From contig CAJUHG010000048.1 in assembly GCA_910586005.1 (NCBI GenBank), positions 1-23,284 of the forward strand: a DNA stretch of 23,284 nucleotides, in the 5' to 3' direction. The stretch is from an uncultured Lachnospiraceae bacterium (lineage in GTDB: Bacteria > Bacillota > Clostridia > Lachnospirales > Lachnospiraceae). This document shows positions 1 to 7,649 of this stretch, piece by piece. A program made the translations under genes and the position numbers. Within the stretch, counting starts at the first letter, position 1; every line of letters begins with the position of its first letter. Under the pieces are notes generated by a model, which saw only the letters and a program-made list of their open reading frames with translations, did no database searches and was not told the DNA's origin.

Positions 1-1
1 T

Positions 2-388
2 GATCATGCAAAGGGAATAGATATGGTACAAGAATATGGAAAATTAGGTGAAACTTATAATATAGGTGGACATAATGAAAAACAAAACATTGAAATTGTC
101 AATATTATTATTGAAACCTTGTTAGAAATGCTTCCAGAAAATGACCCTAGAAGAAAACTAGTAAGTAAAGACTTAATTACTTATGTAGAGGACAGAAAAG
201 GACATGATAGAAGATATGCTATTTCTCCAGATAAGATTAAGGCTGAAATTGGCTGGGAACCAGAAACAATGTTTAAAGAAGGCATTAAAAAAACAATTGC
301 TTGGTTCTTTGAACATGAAGAATGGTTAAAGAACGTAACCAGTGGTGATTATCAAAAATATTATGAAGAAATGTATCAGAGTGAATAG
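2..388 (+). CDS. rfbB: dTDP-glucose 4,6-dehydratase, C-terminal part (5' end outside window)
   Basis: The reading frame is open from the window edge and continues through an internal ATG at position 23, so this is the last 128 residues of a longer protein. The family (RmlB/RfbB, extended SDR fold, about 340 aa) converts dTDP-glucose to dTDP-4-keto-6-deoxyglucose, the second step of dTDP-L-rhamnose synthesis in the cytoplasm. The visible part has typical C-terminal family signatures: DHAKGID at the edge, YNIGGHNEK, the substrate-binding stretch DRKGHDRRYAI, then GWEP and a GIKKTI..W helix. The NAD-binding Rossmann half and the catalytic YxxxK lie outside the window. The next gene starts 8 nt after the stop, so the two are probably cotranscribed. 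rfbA and rfbC lie about 15 kb downstream in the same orientation, and rmlD is not in the window. Family assignment is strong; only completeness is unknown. Confidence 0.93.
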   Translation, partial: DHAKGIDMVQEYGKLGETYNIGGHNEKQNIEIVNIIIETLLEMLPENDPRRKLVSKDLITYVEDRKGHDRRYAISPDKIKAEIGWEPETMFKEGIKKTIAWFFEHEEWLKNVTSGDYQKYYEEMYQSE

Positions 389-396
389 GAAGACAG

Positions 397-1200
397 ATGA
401 AGGAATTAAAAGCCAAGGACCATACATTTGCCATTTGCGCCTACAAAGAAAGTCCATTTTTACAAGAATGTATTGAGTCATTGAAAAAACAGACCATAGC
501 TACCAATATTATTATGACAACTTCCACAGAAAATGAATATATCAAGAAGCTGGCTAAGGAATATCAGATTCCGCTGTTTGTTAATTCTAGAACAGCAGGC
601 ATTGCCAATGATTGGAATTTTGCATATCATCACTGTAAAACCAAATTGATTACTTTGGCTCATCAGGATGATATGTATCATCCTAACTATGTGGAAAAAA
701 TGTTAGAAAATGTAAACAAGGCGAAACATCCACTGATTTATTTTACAGATTACAATGAGCTACGGGAAGGGCGTAACGTTTCTACAAACAAATTGTTAAG
801 AGTAAAACGTCTTATGTTATTGCCTTTAAGAATAAAAGTATTTCACAAAAGTCGTTTTGTGCGCAGAAGGATTCTTTCTATGGGAAATCCTGTATCCTGC
901 CCATCTGTTACTTACATAAGAGAGCATTTACCAAAAACTATTTTTATACCAGGATTCAAAAGTAATATTGATTGGCAAGCTTGGGAAATATTATCCAAAG
1001 AAAAAGGTGAATTTGTCTATGAAAAGTTACCTTTAACTTATCATAGGATTCACATTGGTTCAGAAACTTCTGCAAGTATTAATCATGGAAATATTAGAGC
1101 CAAGGAAGACTATGAAATGTTTTTAAAATTCTGGCCAAAAGGGATTGCTAAGATTATCATGCATTTCTATATTAAGGGAGAAGAATCAAACACCATTTGA
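397..1200 (+). CDS. family 2 glycosyltransferase
   Basis: A 267-aa GT-A fold glycosyltransferase, probably adding one sugar to a lipid-linked cell-surface glycan on the cytoplasmic face. The N-terminus (residues 10-35) has the GT2 beta-strand and helix pattern with AYKESPFLQECIESLKKQT. The metal and nucleotide-binding DXD equivalent is HQDD at residues 89-92. A C-terminal acceptor-region signature is present around DWQAWEILS. There is no membrane segment. The ATG at 397 is preceded by AGGAAG at 386-391, which overlaps the end of rfbB, so translation is likely coupled. The family is clear, but the sugar and linkage cannot be read from sequence. Its place next to rfbB makes a rhamnosyl or related transferase plausible, by context only. 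Confidence 0.85.
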   Translation: MKELKAKDHTFAICAYKESPFLQECIESLKKQTIATNIIMTTSTENEYIKKLAKEYQIPLFVNSRTAGIANDWNFAYHHCKTKLITLAHQDDMYHPNYVEKMLENVNKAKHPLIYFTDYNELREGRNVSTNKLLRVKRLMLLPLRIKVFHKSRFVRRRILSMGNPVSCPSVTYIREHLPKTIFIPGFKSNIDWQAWEILSKEKGEFVYEKLPLTYHRIHIGSETSASINHGNIRAKEDYEMFLKFWPKGIAKIIMHFYIKGEESNTI

Positions 1201-1396
1201 CCTCATCAAGAAAGTTCCCCGCTTTCCTATTATAGATAGAGACATAAGTAGTGGACGGGGACTTGCTTGTTTCAGTGGGAGTACAACCCCGCTGAAAAGT
1301 TGCGATAGCAGCTATGAAGTTATAAGTAAGTAGCGAAATGGATATCATGCCCTTTGGGTATTGGGAATATCCGCTTTGACATTAAGGAGAACTAAA
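1201..1396 (+). other. Structured intergenic spacer with four successive stem-loops
   Basis: This is the longest gap in the first gene run, and the sequence is rich in inverted repeats. Four stems can be drawn: AAGTTCCCCG (about 1209-1218) with CGGGGACTT (about 1257-1265); TTTCAGTGGG (1270-1279) with CCCGCTGAAA (1288-1297), a 10-bp stem with one G-U pair; AGTTGC with GCAGCT (about 1298-1313) closing a GATA loop; and GGATAT with ATATCC (about 1340-1373). No T-run follows any stem, so it is not a simple terminator. The Shine-Dalgarno AAGGAG of the next gene (1384-1389) lies just after the last stem. It could be a structured leader RNA, or a relic of an insertion sequence end. No known riboswitch class was recognised. 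Confidence 0.4.
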
Positions 1397-2551
1397 ATGA
1401 ACGAACAGTATGAATTGACGATACTGATGCCTTGTCTAAATGAGGCTGAGACATTAGCAATCTGTATAAAAAAGGCAAAACAATTTTTAGAGGAAAGCGG
1501 TGTAAATGGGGAAATCGTCATTGCAGATAATGGAAGTACAGATGGTTCCCAGAAAATTGCAGAGGAAAATGGAGCAAGAGTAGTAAATGTTCCTGAGAAA
1601 GGATATGGAGCAGCTTTAATTGGTGGCTGTCATGGGGCTCTTGGAAAATATGTGATTATGGGGGATGCAGATGATAGTTATGATTTTTTACATCTGACTC
1701 CTTTTGTGGAGAAATTGAGAGAAGGTTATGATTTAGTGATGGGAAATCGTTTTAAAGGTGGAATTGAGCCTGGAGCAATGCCTCCACTTCACAGGTACCT
1801 TGGAAATCCAGTCCTTTCATTTATTGCACGTTTGTTTTTTCCATGTAAAATTGGGGATTATCATTGTGGATTGCGTGGGTATAATAGAGAATCTATTTTG
1901 AAGTTGGGACTAGTTACTACTGGGATGGAATATGCAAGTGAAATGGTGGTAAAGTCTACTTTAAATCATTTGAGAATTGCAGAGGTGCCTACCACTTTGA
2001 AAAAAGATGGTCGTTCTCATGCACCACATTTGAGAAGCTGGTCAGATGGTTGGAGGCATTTAAAATTTCTTTTAATGCACAGTCCTAATTGGTTATTTAT
2101 GTATCCAGGCTTGATTTTATTTTTTCTAGGACTGATATTGACAATTATATTGAGTTTTAGAAATATTCAAATTGGTTCTGTGGGGCTAGGAGTGCATACT
2201 TTGATGTATTCAGCAGCAGCTATGATGGTTGGAACAAATTTGGTAATGTTTTCACTATTTGTCCGGTCTTATGCGAGTGTAACAGGATTTATTCCCACAG
2301 AGAGCAAATTGGATAAATGGTTAGAGGAAACTACAACAGAAAGAGGTGTTCTTATTGGTGTTTTACTATTTTTAGTGGGTATTGCAGTTACTATTTTTGC
2401 ATTTTATATTTGGAGAAAAAATGATTTTGGAGGTCTCTCTCCAGAGAATATGATGCGGATTACAATACCAGCGATGCTTTTTATTGTGGTGGGAATTGAA
2501 ATGATTTTTGGAAGCTTTTTCATTGGCATTTTGCATATCAAGCACAAATAG
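1397..2551 (+). CDS. Polyprenyl-phosphate-type GT2 glycosyltransferase with C-terminal membrane segments
   Basis: A 384-aa protein of the dolichol-phosphate-mannose synthase/GtrB/GacI type. The GT2 domain spans residues 5-225, with MPCLNEAETL near the start, DNGSTDG at 44-50 and a DADD metal-binding motif at 90-93. It is followed by about four hydrophobic segments (roughly 227-250, 262-288, 320-343 and 357-380). Family enzymes move a sugar from a nucleotide donor to undecaprenyl phosphate at the inner membrane face; the lipid-P-sugar is then flipped and used outside the cell by a GT-C enzyme. The start was set at 1397 because AAGGAG at 1384-1389 sits 7 nt upstream; an in-frame start 36 nt earlier has no such site. 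The next gene, a GT-C-like membrane protein, begins 14 nt after the stop, which fits a donor-maker/donor-user pair. Fold and class are secure; the sugar is unknown. Confidence 0.85.
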   Translation: MNEQYELTILMPCLNEAETLAICIKKAKQFLEESGVNGEIVIADNGSTDGSQKIAEENGARVVNVPEKGYGAALIGGCHGALGKYVIMGDADDSYDFLHLTPFVEKLREGYDLVMGNRFKGGIEPGAMPPLHRYLGNPVLSFIARLFFPCKIGDYHCGLRGYNRESILKLGLVTTGMEYASEMVVKSTLNHLRIAEVPTTLKKDGRSHAPHLRSWSDGWRHLKFLLMHSPNWLFMYPGLILFFLGLILTIILSFRNIQIGSVGLGVHTLMYSAAAMMVGTNLVMFSLFVRSYASVTGFIPTESKLDKWLEETTTERGVLIGVLLFLVGIAVTIFAFYIWRKNDFGGLSPENMMRITIPAMLFIVVGIEMIFGSFFIGILHIKHK

Positions 2552-2565
2552 AGAGGAAGTTACAA

Positions 2566-4566
2566 ATGAGTAGAACACAAGAAAAAAAGCAGAAAAAATG
2601 GTTTTTTATAGTAATCGTAGTTGTATCTATAGCAAGAATTTTAATGTTGCGCGGATTGGTGATTTATCCATTCGTGTCAGCGGGATGTGATGATGCATTA
2701 ATGAAGAATTGGGCATTAAATATTGTAGGAGGAAATTGGACAGGGCCATTTTCTTGTTATACTTTTACAAAAGAAGTAGGATTTGCTTTTTATCTTGCTG
2801 TTACATACTGTTTGCATTTGCCTTATATTATAGCAACAAACTTTTTATATATGATGGCAGCTCTTATTTTACTATATGCAGTTAGTCATATAGTAAAACA
2901 GAAATGGGTACTTTGTATCATTTATGTGGTAACCTTATTTCATCCAATTATGACAGCTTTTCAAACAGTGCAAAGAGTATATCGCAATGGATTTGCAACA
3001 GCATTGACGCTTTTGGTTTTTGGTAGTTTGTTGAATCTTTATTTTGAAATAACAACAGAATCTTTTCTTAGAAATTTGATTTGGTCTGTATTGACAGCAG
3101 GAAGTCTAGGGTATTTGTGGGAGACGAAAAGCGATACGATTTGGCTTCTTCCATTTACCATATCAGTACTTGGTGTAGCTGCGATTCTTGTTATAAGAAG
3201 TAGAAAAATATGGAGTATCCTTCCAAGATTGGCGTTATTGATCCTTCCAATTTTGGGAATTTCATTTTTTTCAAAAACAGTAGATGCTTTTAATTTAAAA
3301 GCTTATGGAGAAACAGGAATTGCATATTATGGTCCAGCAATGTCTATTCTTACTGGAGTGAAAGGGGAAGAAACACTAGAAAATGTCAATCTTTCTAGAA
3401 AAACTTTTTATAAATTGTGTGAATTATCGCCTACACTTGCAACAACAAAACAAGAAGTGGAAAAAACAATGGATGAATATGATAAATATGATACACATCC
3501 AGGAGATGGAAATGTAGAAAATGGATGGATTGGATGGACTTTGCTCAGTGCATTTGATAAGGCTGGATATTATGAAAATTGTCAAGTGGCAAATGAATTT
3601 TATCAAAAACTTTATAAGGAATTATCAGAAGCAGCTGATAATGGAAAGATAGAATTAGTAGAAAAATCTTTTTTAGAATCTTATTATTTGTCAACAGCAA
3701 AAGAGCGAAAAGAATTGTTTTCAACAATTGGTCAAATTTGGAATTATGTAGCAAGCCATCAAGAGATATTTTCAAGTATTTATGCTGTAAAGGAAAAAGA
3801 TCTTTTGGGAAGTCAAGGGTTTGAAGCTATTACTCGTGGGCGTGCTTATTATAGCCCAATGAAAACAGATTACTATTGTGCAGGTTGGGTGGCTTATCCT
3901 CAATATGAATTAAAGAACCTTAAGGTTTATGTAGAAGATAAAGCTGGAAATCAATTAGAACAGATAGAATTTTACAAAAGTGAAGATGTAAGTAAACGTT
4001 ATGGACAAGTACCAGGAACAGAAAAGTGTCGTTTTACTATAGGGTGGGATTATTCTGGTCAAGAGGAATCTCCACAATTTTATATTGTTGCTTATAATGG
4101 GACAAAACAAGTTGCAAAAAAACAGATTGAGGAAATAAATTCTCAAGATTTTCAAAAAGAAGTTTGTATTGGCTGTATTGATGGATTTTTTGAAAATAAT
4201 AAATTACAAGAGAATCATAAGAAAGCAGAAGAGGCAGTAGAAAGATGCAATAAAGTATCTCAAATTTATTATTCTATAGGAAACTTTTTAGCATGGTCAG
4301 GAGTCATAACATATATAATTTTTACAATAGTAGCGATTAGTCAATGGAAGCGTAAGCAATTTGATACATTAAATCTATGGCTGGTAATTACAGGTATAGA
4401 TTTAAGCTTATTTGTTTTGTTTGCAGGTGTGGCAGTGACTCACTTAAGAGATTGTCCTGCGATTAGTTATATGTATTTAAGCGCTGCTTATCCACTGTTT
4501 AATTTTGCAGCAATGTTATCTATTCTAGCATGTATAGGAAGTGTTTTTAGGAAAGTACGACGGTGA
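2566..4566 (+). CDS. Large multi-pass membrane protein, probable GT-C glycosyltransferase
   Basis: A 666-aa protein with a hydrophobic segment at about residues 11-33, several more between 73 and 240, a long hydrophilic part (about 245-570) and about three segments at the C-terminus (575-600, 612-635, 640-662). The first loop after the N-terminal membrane helix carries an acidic pair (D42-D43), then NWTGPF and FTKEVGFAFYLA. An acidic motif in this loop is typical of GT-C enzymes, which use lipid-phosphate sugars outside the membrane. No named family was recognised with certainty. The gene starts 14 nt after the polyprenyl-phosphate glycosyltransferase, with AGGAAG upstream. The inferred role is transfer of the lipid-linked sugar to the exported polysaccharide, as GacL does in streptococci. 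A Wzy-type polymerase is the main alternative. Confidence 0.6.
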   Translation: MSRTQEKKQKKWFFIVIVVVSIARILMLRGLVIYPFVSAGCDDALMKNWALNIVGGNWTGPFSCYTFTKEVGFAFYLAVTYCLHLPYIIATNFLYMMAALILLYAVSHIVKQKWVLCIIYVVTLFHPIMTAFQTVQRVYRNGFATALTLLVFGSLLNLYFEITTESFLRNLIWSVLTAGSLGYLWETKSDTIWLLPFTISVLGVAAILVIRSRKIWSILPRLALLILPILGISFFSKTVDAFNLKAYGETGIAYYGPAMSILTGVKGEETLENVNLSRKTFYKLCELSPTLATTKQEVEKTMDEYDKYDTHPGDGNVENGWIGWTLLSAFDKAGYYENCQVANEFYQKLYKELSEAADNGKIELVEKSFLESYYLSTAKERKELFSTIGQIWNYVASHQEIFSSIYAVKEKDLLGSQGFEAITRGRAYYSPMKTDYYCAGWVAYPQYELKNLKVYVEDKAGNQLEQIEFYKSEDVSKRYGQVPGTEKCRFTIGWDYSGQEESPQFYIVAYNGTKQVAKKQIEEINSQDFQKEVCIGCIDGFFENNKLQENHKKAEEAVERCNKVSQIYYSIGNFLAWSGVITYIIFTIVAISQWKRKQFDTLNLWLVITGIDLSLFVLFAGVAVTHLRDCPAISYMYLSAAYPLFNFAAMLSILACIGSVFRKVRR

Positions 4567-4679
4567 TTTTCGCTTTGCCTTTGCGTAGAGGAAAAGGTTC
4601 TGTTGAATCTTATCAATTATATATTAGATATGGGATTGAGCTTAAACTTATAAGAAAAGATAAAAGGAAGGAAAAGAAA

Positions 4680-6350
4680 ATGGATTTTAGAACACAGGCT
4701 GGAATGGGATTAGCACTGTTAAAGCAATATGGTATCCGAGATTTTTATTATAGATTTCGGGAATGGTGTGATTTCCAAGTGAGAAATCAAAGATATCAAA
4801 AACTCCATAGTAGTTATTTTCCTTCAGAGGCAGAACTACAAGCTCAGCGAAGAAAAAGATGGGATTATGAACCATTGATTAGCATTATAGTACCAACTTA
4901 TGAGACAGATAAAACCTTTCTGCGTCAGTTGTTAGATTCTGTATTGTGTCAGACTTATGGAAAATTGGAATTGTGTTTAGCAGATGGAAGTAAGACAGAT
5001 ATTGTAGAAAACGTAGTAAAAGAATATAAGGATACGCGTATTTCTTATAAACGACTTGAAAAAAATAAAGGGATTTCTGAAAATACAAATCGAGGGTTTG
5101 AAATGGCGCAGGGGGAATATCTTGCATTGTTAGACCATGATGATTTATTGACACCTAATGCATTATATGAAATGGTAAAGGTTTTGAATAAGATAAATCC
5201 TAGACCAGATATGATTTATTCTGATGAAGATAAAATGGTGGGAGATTCCACAGATTATTGTGACCCCAATTTTAAACCTGATTATAATGAAGAATTGCTT
5301 CGAAGGAATAACTATATTTGTCATTTTCTGTTATTTTCCAAAGAGATTTTAAAAGAAACAGGTGGATTAGATGCCTCTTATGATGGAGCACAAGATCATG
5401 AGTTTGTTTTACGGTGTAAAAGAAAAGGAGCACAATTTTATCATATTCCTAAGGTATTATACCATTGGAGGATTCATCCTTCTTCTACTGCTTATGACCC
5501 AAGTTCAAAACTTTATGCCTATGAAAATGGAAAAAGAGCAATCCAAGATTATTTAAGTGACCAAGGAATAGAAGCCAAAGTTGCTTTGACAAAAGATCTA
5601 GGAGTATATCAGATTAAGTATGTGAGAAATAAAGAGATGAAGGTAGCCATATTAGTAGCTGAAAAAGAGCAATTAGAGCGACTAAAAAAGCGAACAAAAG
5701 TTTCAAAGTGGACAAAAGTTTCTTATTATCATGCTTCTAACCAAACCAATAGAGAGATTAAAAAGCTCAAGGAAGATTATATTCTTTTTGTAGGGAAAGG
5801 AATGGAGCCAGAGGGTTCTGGATGGCTAGAAGAATTGTTGGGTTTTTGTCAGGAAAAACGTGTGGGAGCTGTAACAGGAAGTATTCTTACCACAGGACGA
5901 AAAATCCTTCAATGTGGTATGATGGTATCTGTAGAAGGAAAAGTATATCCTTTATTTGAAGGGTTGCCAGAAATTTATCGTGGATATTGTCATCGGGCAG
6001 ATATTCCAGAAAATGTTAGTACTCTGTCTCTCAGTTTTGTTCTGTTTTCTAGAATTGCCTGGGAAGCTGCTGGAAAAATTCCAGAGGAGCTTTCTTTTCC
6101 AGCAAGGGAGGTGGAATTTTTTGCCAAGATGAGAAAAGCTGGTTTTGAAGTAGTTGTAGACAATAAGTTAAAGATTATTTGTTCTGAAAAATATAGAACA
6201 GATTATAAAATAAAACCAGAGGAATATGTTAGTTTAAAAAGAAATTGGGAAAGCGAATGGAAGCGAGGAGACCTTGCCTATAACCAGAACCTTTGGGAAG
6301 GGGATGGAAAATTTACGTTTAGAAAAAAAGAAAGAAATAAGAAGTATTAA
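4680..6350 (+). CDS. Two-module GT2 glycosyltransferase with degenerate second module
   Basis: A 556-aa cytoplasmic protein of the long GT2 type common in rhamnan and O-antigen clusters. Module 1 (about residues 63-285) is intact: ISIIVPTYE at 67-75, the DGS motif near 102, ISENTNRG at 132-139, LDHDD at 151-155, SDEDK at 181-185, GAQDHEFVLRC near 236-246 and YHWRIH at 261-266. Module 2 (about 315-520) aligns in order with the second GT2 module of the 820-aa protein at 8603-11065, but its metal-binding LNNDTE is replaced by FVGKGMEPEG, so it is probably inactive. The start was set at 4680 because AAGGAAGG lies about 8 nt upstream. An in-frame GTG overlapping the previous stop would add 39 basic residues without a good site. 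Substrate is unknown; rhamnosyl transfer is an inference. Confidence 0.85.
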   Translation: MDFRTQAGMGLALLKQYGIRDFYYRFREWCDFQVRNQRYQKLHSSYFPSEAELQAQRRKRWDYEPLISIIVPTYETDKTFLRQLLDSVLCQTYGKLELCLADGSKTDIVENVVKEYKDTRISYKRLEKNKGISENTNRGFEMAQGEYLALLDHDDLLTPNALYEMVKVLNKINPRPDMIYSDEDKMVGDSTDYCDPNFKPDYNEELLRRNNYICHFLLFSKEILKETGGLDASYDGAQDHEFVLRCKRKGAQFYHIPKVLYHWRIHPSSTAYDPSSKLYAYENGKRAIQDYLSDQGIEAKVALTKDLGVYQIKYVRNKEMKVAILVAEKEQLERLKKRTKVSKWTKVSYYHASNQTNREIKKLKEDYILFVGKGMEPEGSGWLEELLGFCQEKRVGAVTGSILTTGRKILQCGMMVSVEGKVYPLFEGLPEIYRGYCHRADIPENVSTLSLSFVLFSRIAWEAAGKIPEELSFPAREVEFFAKMRKAGFEVVVDNKLKIICSEKYRTDYKIKPEEYVSLKRNWESEWKRGDLAYNQNLWEGDGKFTFRKKERNKKY

Positions 6351-6414
6351 GACGTTTGTCCTTCTTTCTTTGATTGGATAGGCATTATTTTTATTATTTC
6401 TTGTAAAGAAAATT

Positions 6415-6428
6415 GGCAAGGATTTGCC
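6415..6428 (-). terminator. Possible terminator between convergent genes
   Basis: GGCAA (6415-6419) and TTGCC (6424-6428) form a short stem with a 4-nt loop. Read on the minus strand it is followed by AATTTTCTTT, downstream of the minus-strand glycosyltransferase stop at 6444. On the + strand a TATTTTTC tract follows at some distance, so it may act in both directions. The stem is only 5 bp, so the call is weak. Confidence 0.35.
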
Positions 6429-6443
6429 CATTTGCTATTTTTC

Positions 6444-7376
6444 TTATATTTTGCCAATAAAAAAAAGAATTCTAATGGCTATTTCACCTGCAATACGAGC
6501 ACGAAGGCGTTTGGGATAAAATAATTTTTGAATTTGTCGTTTGAGACTATTAGGAGCAGTAAAAAGTGATAATGTTTTTTGTTCTGCTTTTGTAAATCTA
6601 TATTGGAAAGTGTGTTGAAAGTATTTTAAGTGTTCTTTGCTATCAGTCATAGCAGTTCCACCGATTTCATTTTTTAAGAAACTTTGGATTAAGTTATAAT
6701 TTCCAGAATCTTCGGCTGTCACTGCATCTGCATGGCGGATATGAGCTGCAGAACAGCGAGCGTCATAAATAATATTACCAAAACAGGCAGCACCACGAAG
6801 CAGCCAACGGTCATGTAGCTCTTTTCCTGGATTTATATTTAAAATTAGTTCTTGTCGAGCTGTTTCATTAAATACCAGAACAAAACCAGAAGCAGGTGTA
6901 TAGTAAAGAACATCTGTAAGGGTGATATGTTTTTTCTGAGAAGGTGATTGCCGCAGAAATTCTCCAGTATCTGTATAGTATTCATAGGCAGAAAAATAGA
7001 CGCAAGGCTTGTTAGTTTGAGATTTTTTATCTAATTTTTCTACTGCCCATTTAATCTTATCAGGATACCAGATATCATCTTGGTCACAGAAGGCATAATA
7101 ATCTGCTGAGGCACATTCCTTTAGAATTTGATAAAAAGACATTGGACATCCAAGGTTAGTTCCACCATTTTCTAGAAGAAGAATCTTCTTTGAAGAAGTA
7201 TTTTTTGCAATATAATCTTTTAAAATGTTCATTGTGTTATCTTTGGAACCATCATCGCGAATATAGATGGTAATATTAGGATAAGTTTGTGATAAGAGGC
7301 TGTCTAGTTGTTTTTTTATATATTTTTCTCCATTGTAAGTAGCTAATAAAATATTGACACTTGATGTATTGTTCAT
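6444..7376 (-). CDS. GT2 glycosyltransferase, rhamnosyltransferase-like (opposite strand)
   Basis: A 310-aa GT2 enzyme of the type often annotated as a rhamnosyltransferase in surface polysaccharide clusters. Residues 7-15 (VNILLATYN) begin the nucleotide-binding fold, RDDGSKDNT follows at 40-48, and the CDQDDIW motif, common in rhamnosyltransferases of this subgroup, is at 97-103. HDRW in the acceptor region is also conserved in the subgroup. The start at 7376 (complement) was chosen because a strong AAGGAGG lies 7-8 nt upstream; a longer form with 27 more residues has no such support. It is the only gene of the polysaccharide locus on the minus strand, convergent with the gene to its left and divergent from the one to its right. 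It must have its own promoter and may have been inserted or inverted. Donor specificity is inferred only. Confidence 0.87.
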   Translation of the reverse strand: MNNTSSVNILLATYNGEKYIKKQLDSLLSQTYPNITIYIRDDGSKDNTMNILKDYIAKNTSSKKILLLENGGTNLGCPMSFYQILKECASADYYAFCDQDDIWYPDKIKWAVEKLDKKSQTNKPCVYFSAYEYYTDTGEFLRQSPSQKKHITLTDVLYYTPASGFVLVFNETARQELILNINPGKELHDRWLLRGAACFGNIIYDARCSAAHIRHADAVTAEDSGNYNLIQSFLKNEIGGTAMTDSKEHLKYFQHTFQYRFTKAEQKTLSLFTAPNSLKRQIQKLFYPKRLRARIAGEIAIRILFFIGKI

Positions 7377-7461
7377 AGAAAAACCTCCTTGACATAGATA
7401 TTTAATTCTTTTTGATATAAAGGTTATTATATATATGATAAATGCTAAAGTTTGCATATGT

Positions 7462-7490
7462 ATTATACAATAAACAGAAACAATATAACA
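7462..7490 (-). promoter_or_regulatory. Promoter candidate for the minus-strand glycosyltransferase
   Basis: On the minus strand a perfect TATAAT lies at 7462-7467, within a TTATTGTATAATAC context. No good -35 is seen at 16-18 nt. Transcription from here would give a leader of about 80 nt before the start codon at 7376. Nothing else in the divergent gap could serve this gene better. Confidence 0.4.
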
Positions 7491-7500
7491 GAATAAAATA

Positions 7501-7527
7501 AAAGAATCTTACAAGACAGGATTCTTT
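7501..7527. repeat. Perfect 8-bp inverted repeat in the divergent promoter region
   Basis: AAAGAATC (7501-7508) and GATTCTTT (7520-7527) form a perfect 8-bp stem with an 11-nt loop. It lies between the two divergent promoters. On the minus strand it is followed by a T-rich tract (TTATTTTATT), so it could stop minus-strand transcripts, although no minus-strand gene lies upstream. It could equally be an operator. Confidence 0.4.
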
Positions 7528-7585
7528 GTTAGAATAAAAATAATATATACACTTATATAAGAGAAAGATGTCAATCTATGTGGGC

Positions 7586-7610
7586 TTGTCCACTTTGTTT
7601 ATGATATAAT
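7586..7610 (+). promoter_or_regulatory. Extended -10 promoter for the second + strand gene run
   Basis: TGATATAAT at 7602-7610 is a perfect extended -10 element (TGn followed by TATAAT). A weak -35-like TTGTCC lies at 7586-7591; it is too close for the standard spacing, which an extended -10 promoter tolerates. GTGG/CCAC half-sites at 7580-7583 and 7590-7593 flank the -35 area and could bind a regulator. The next start codon is about 40 nt downstream. This is the best promoter in front of the 7650-15540 run. Confidence 0.55.
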
Positions 7611-7649
7611 AATATAAAACATTTTTTAGAATAAAAAGGAGGTATGGCT

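Noticed and set aside
1145..1333. A 62-codon + strand open frame across the end of the first glycosyltransferase and the spacer
   Set aside because: It overlaps a real gene in another frame, has no ribosome binding site, and runs through stem-loop sequence.
6352..6382. AAAGAAAGAA/TTCTTTCTTT pairing after the 556-aa glycosyltransferase as a terminator
   Set aside because: The stem is purely A/G against C/T with a long loop and no T-run after it; a better candidate lies at 6415-6428.
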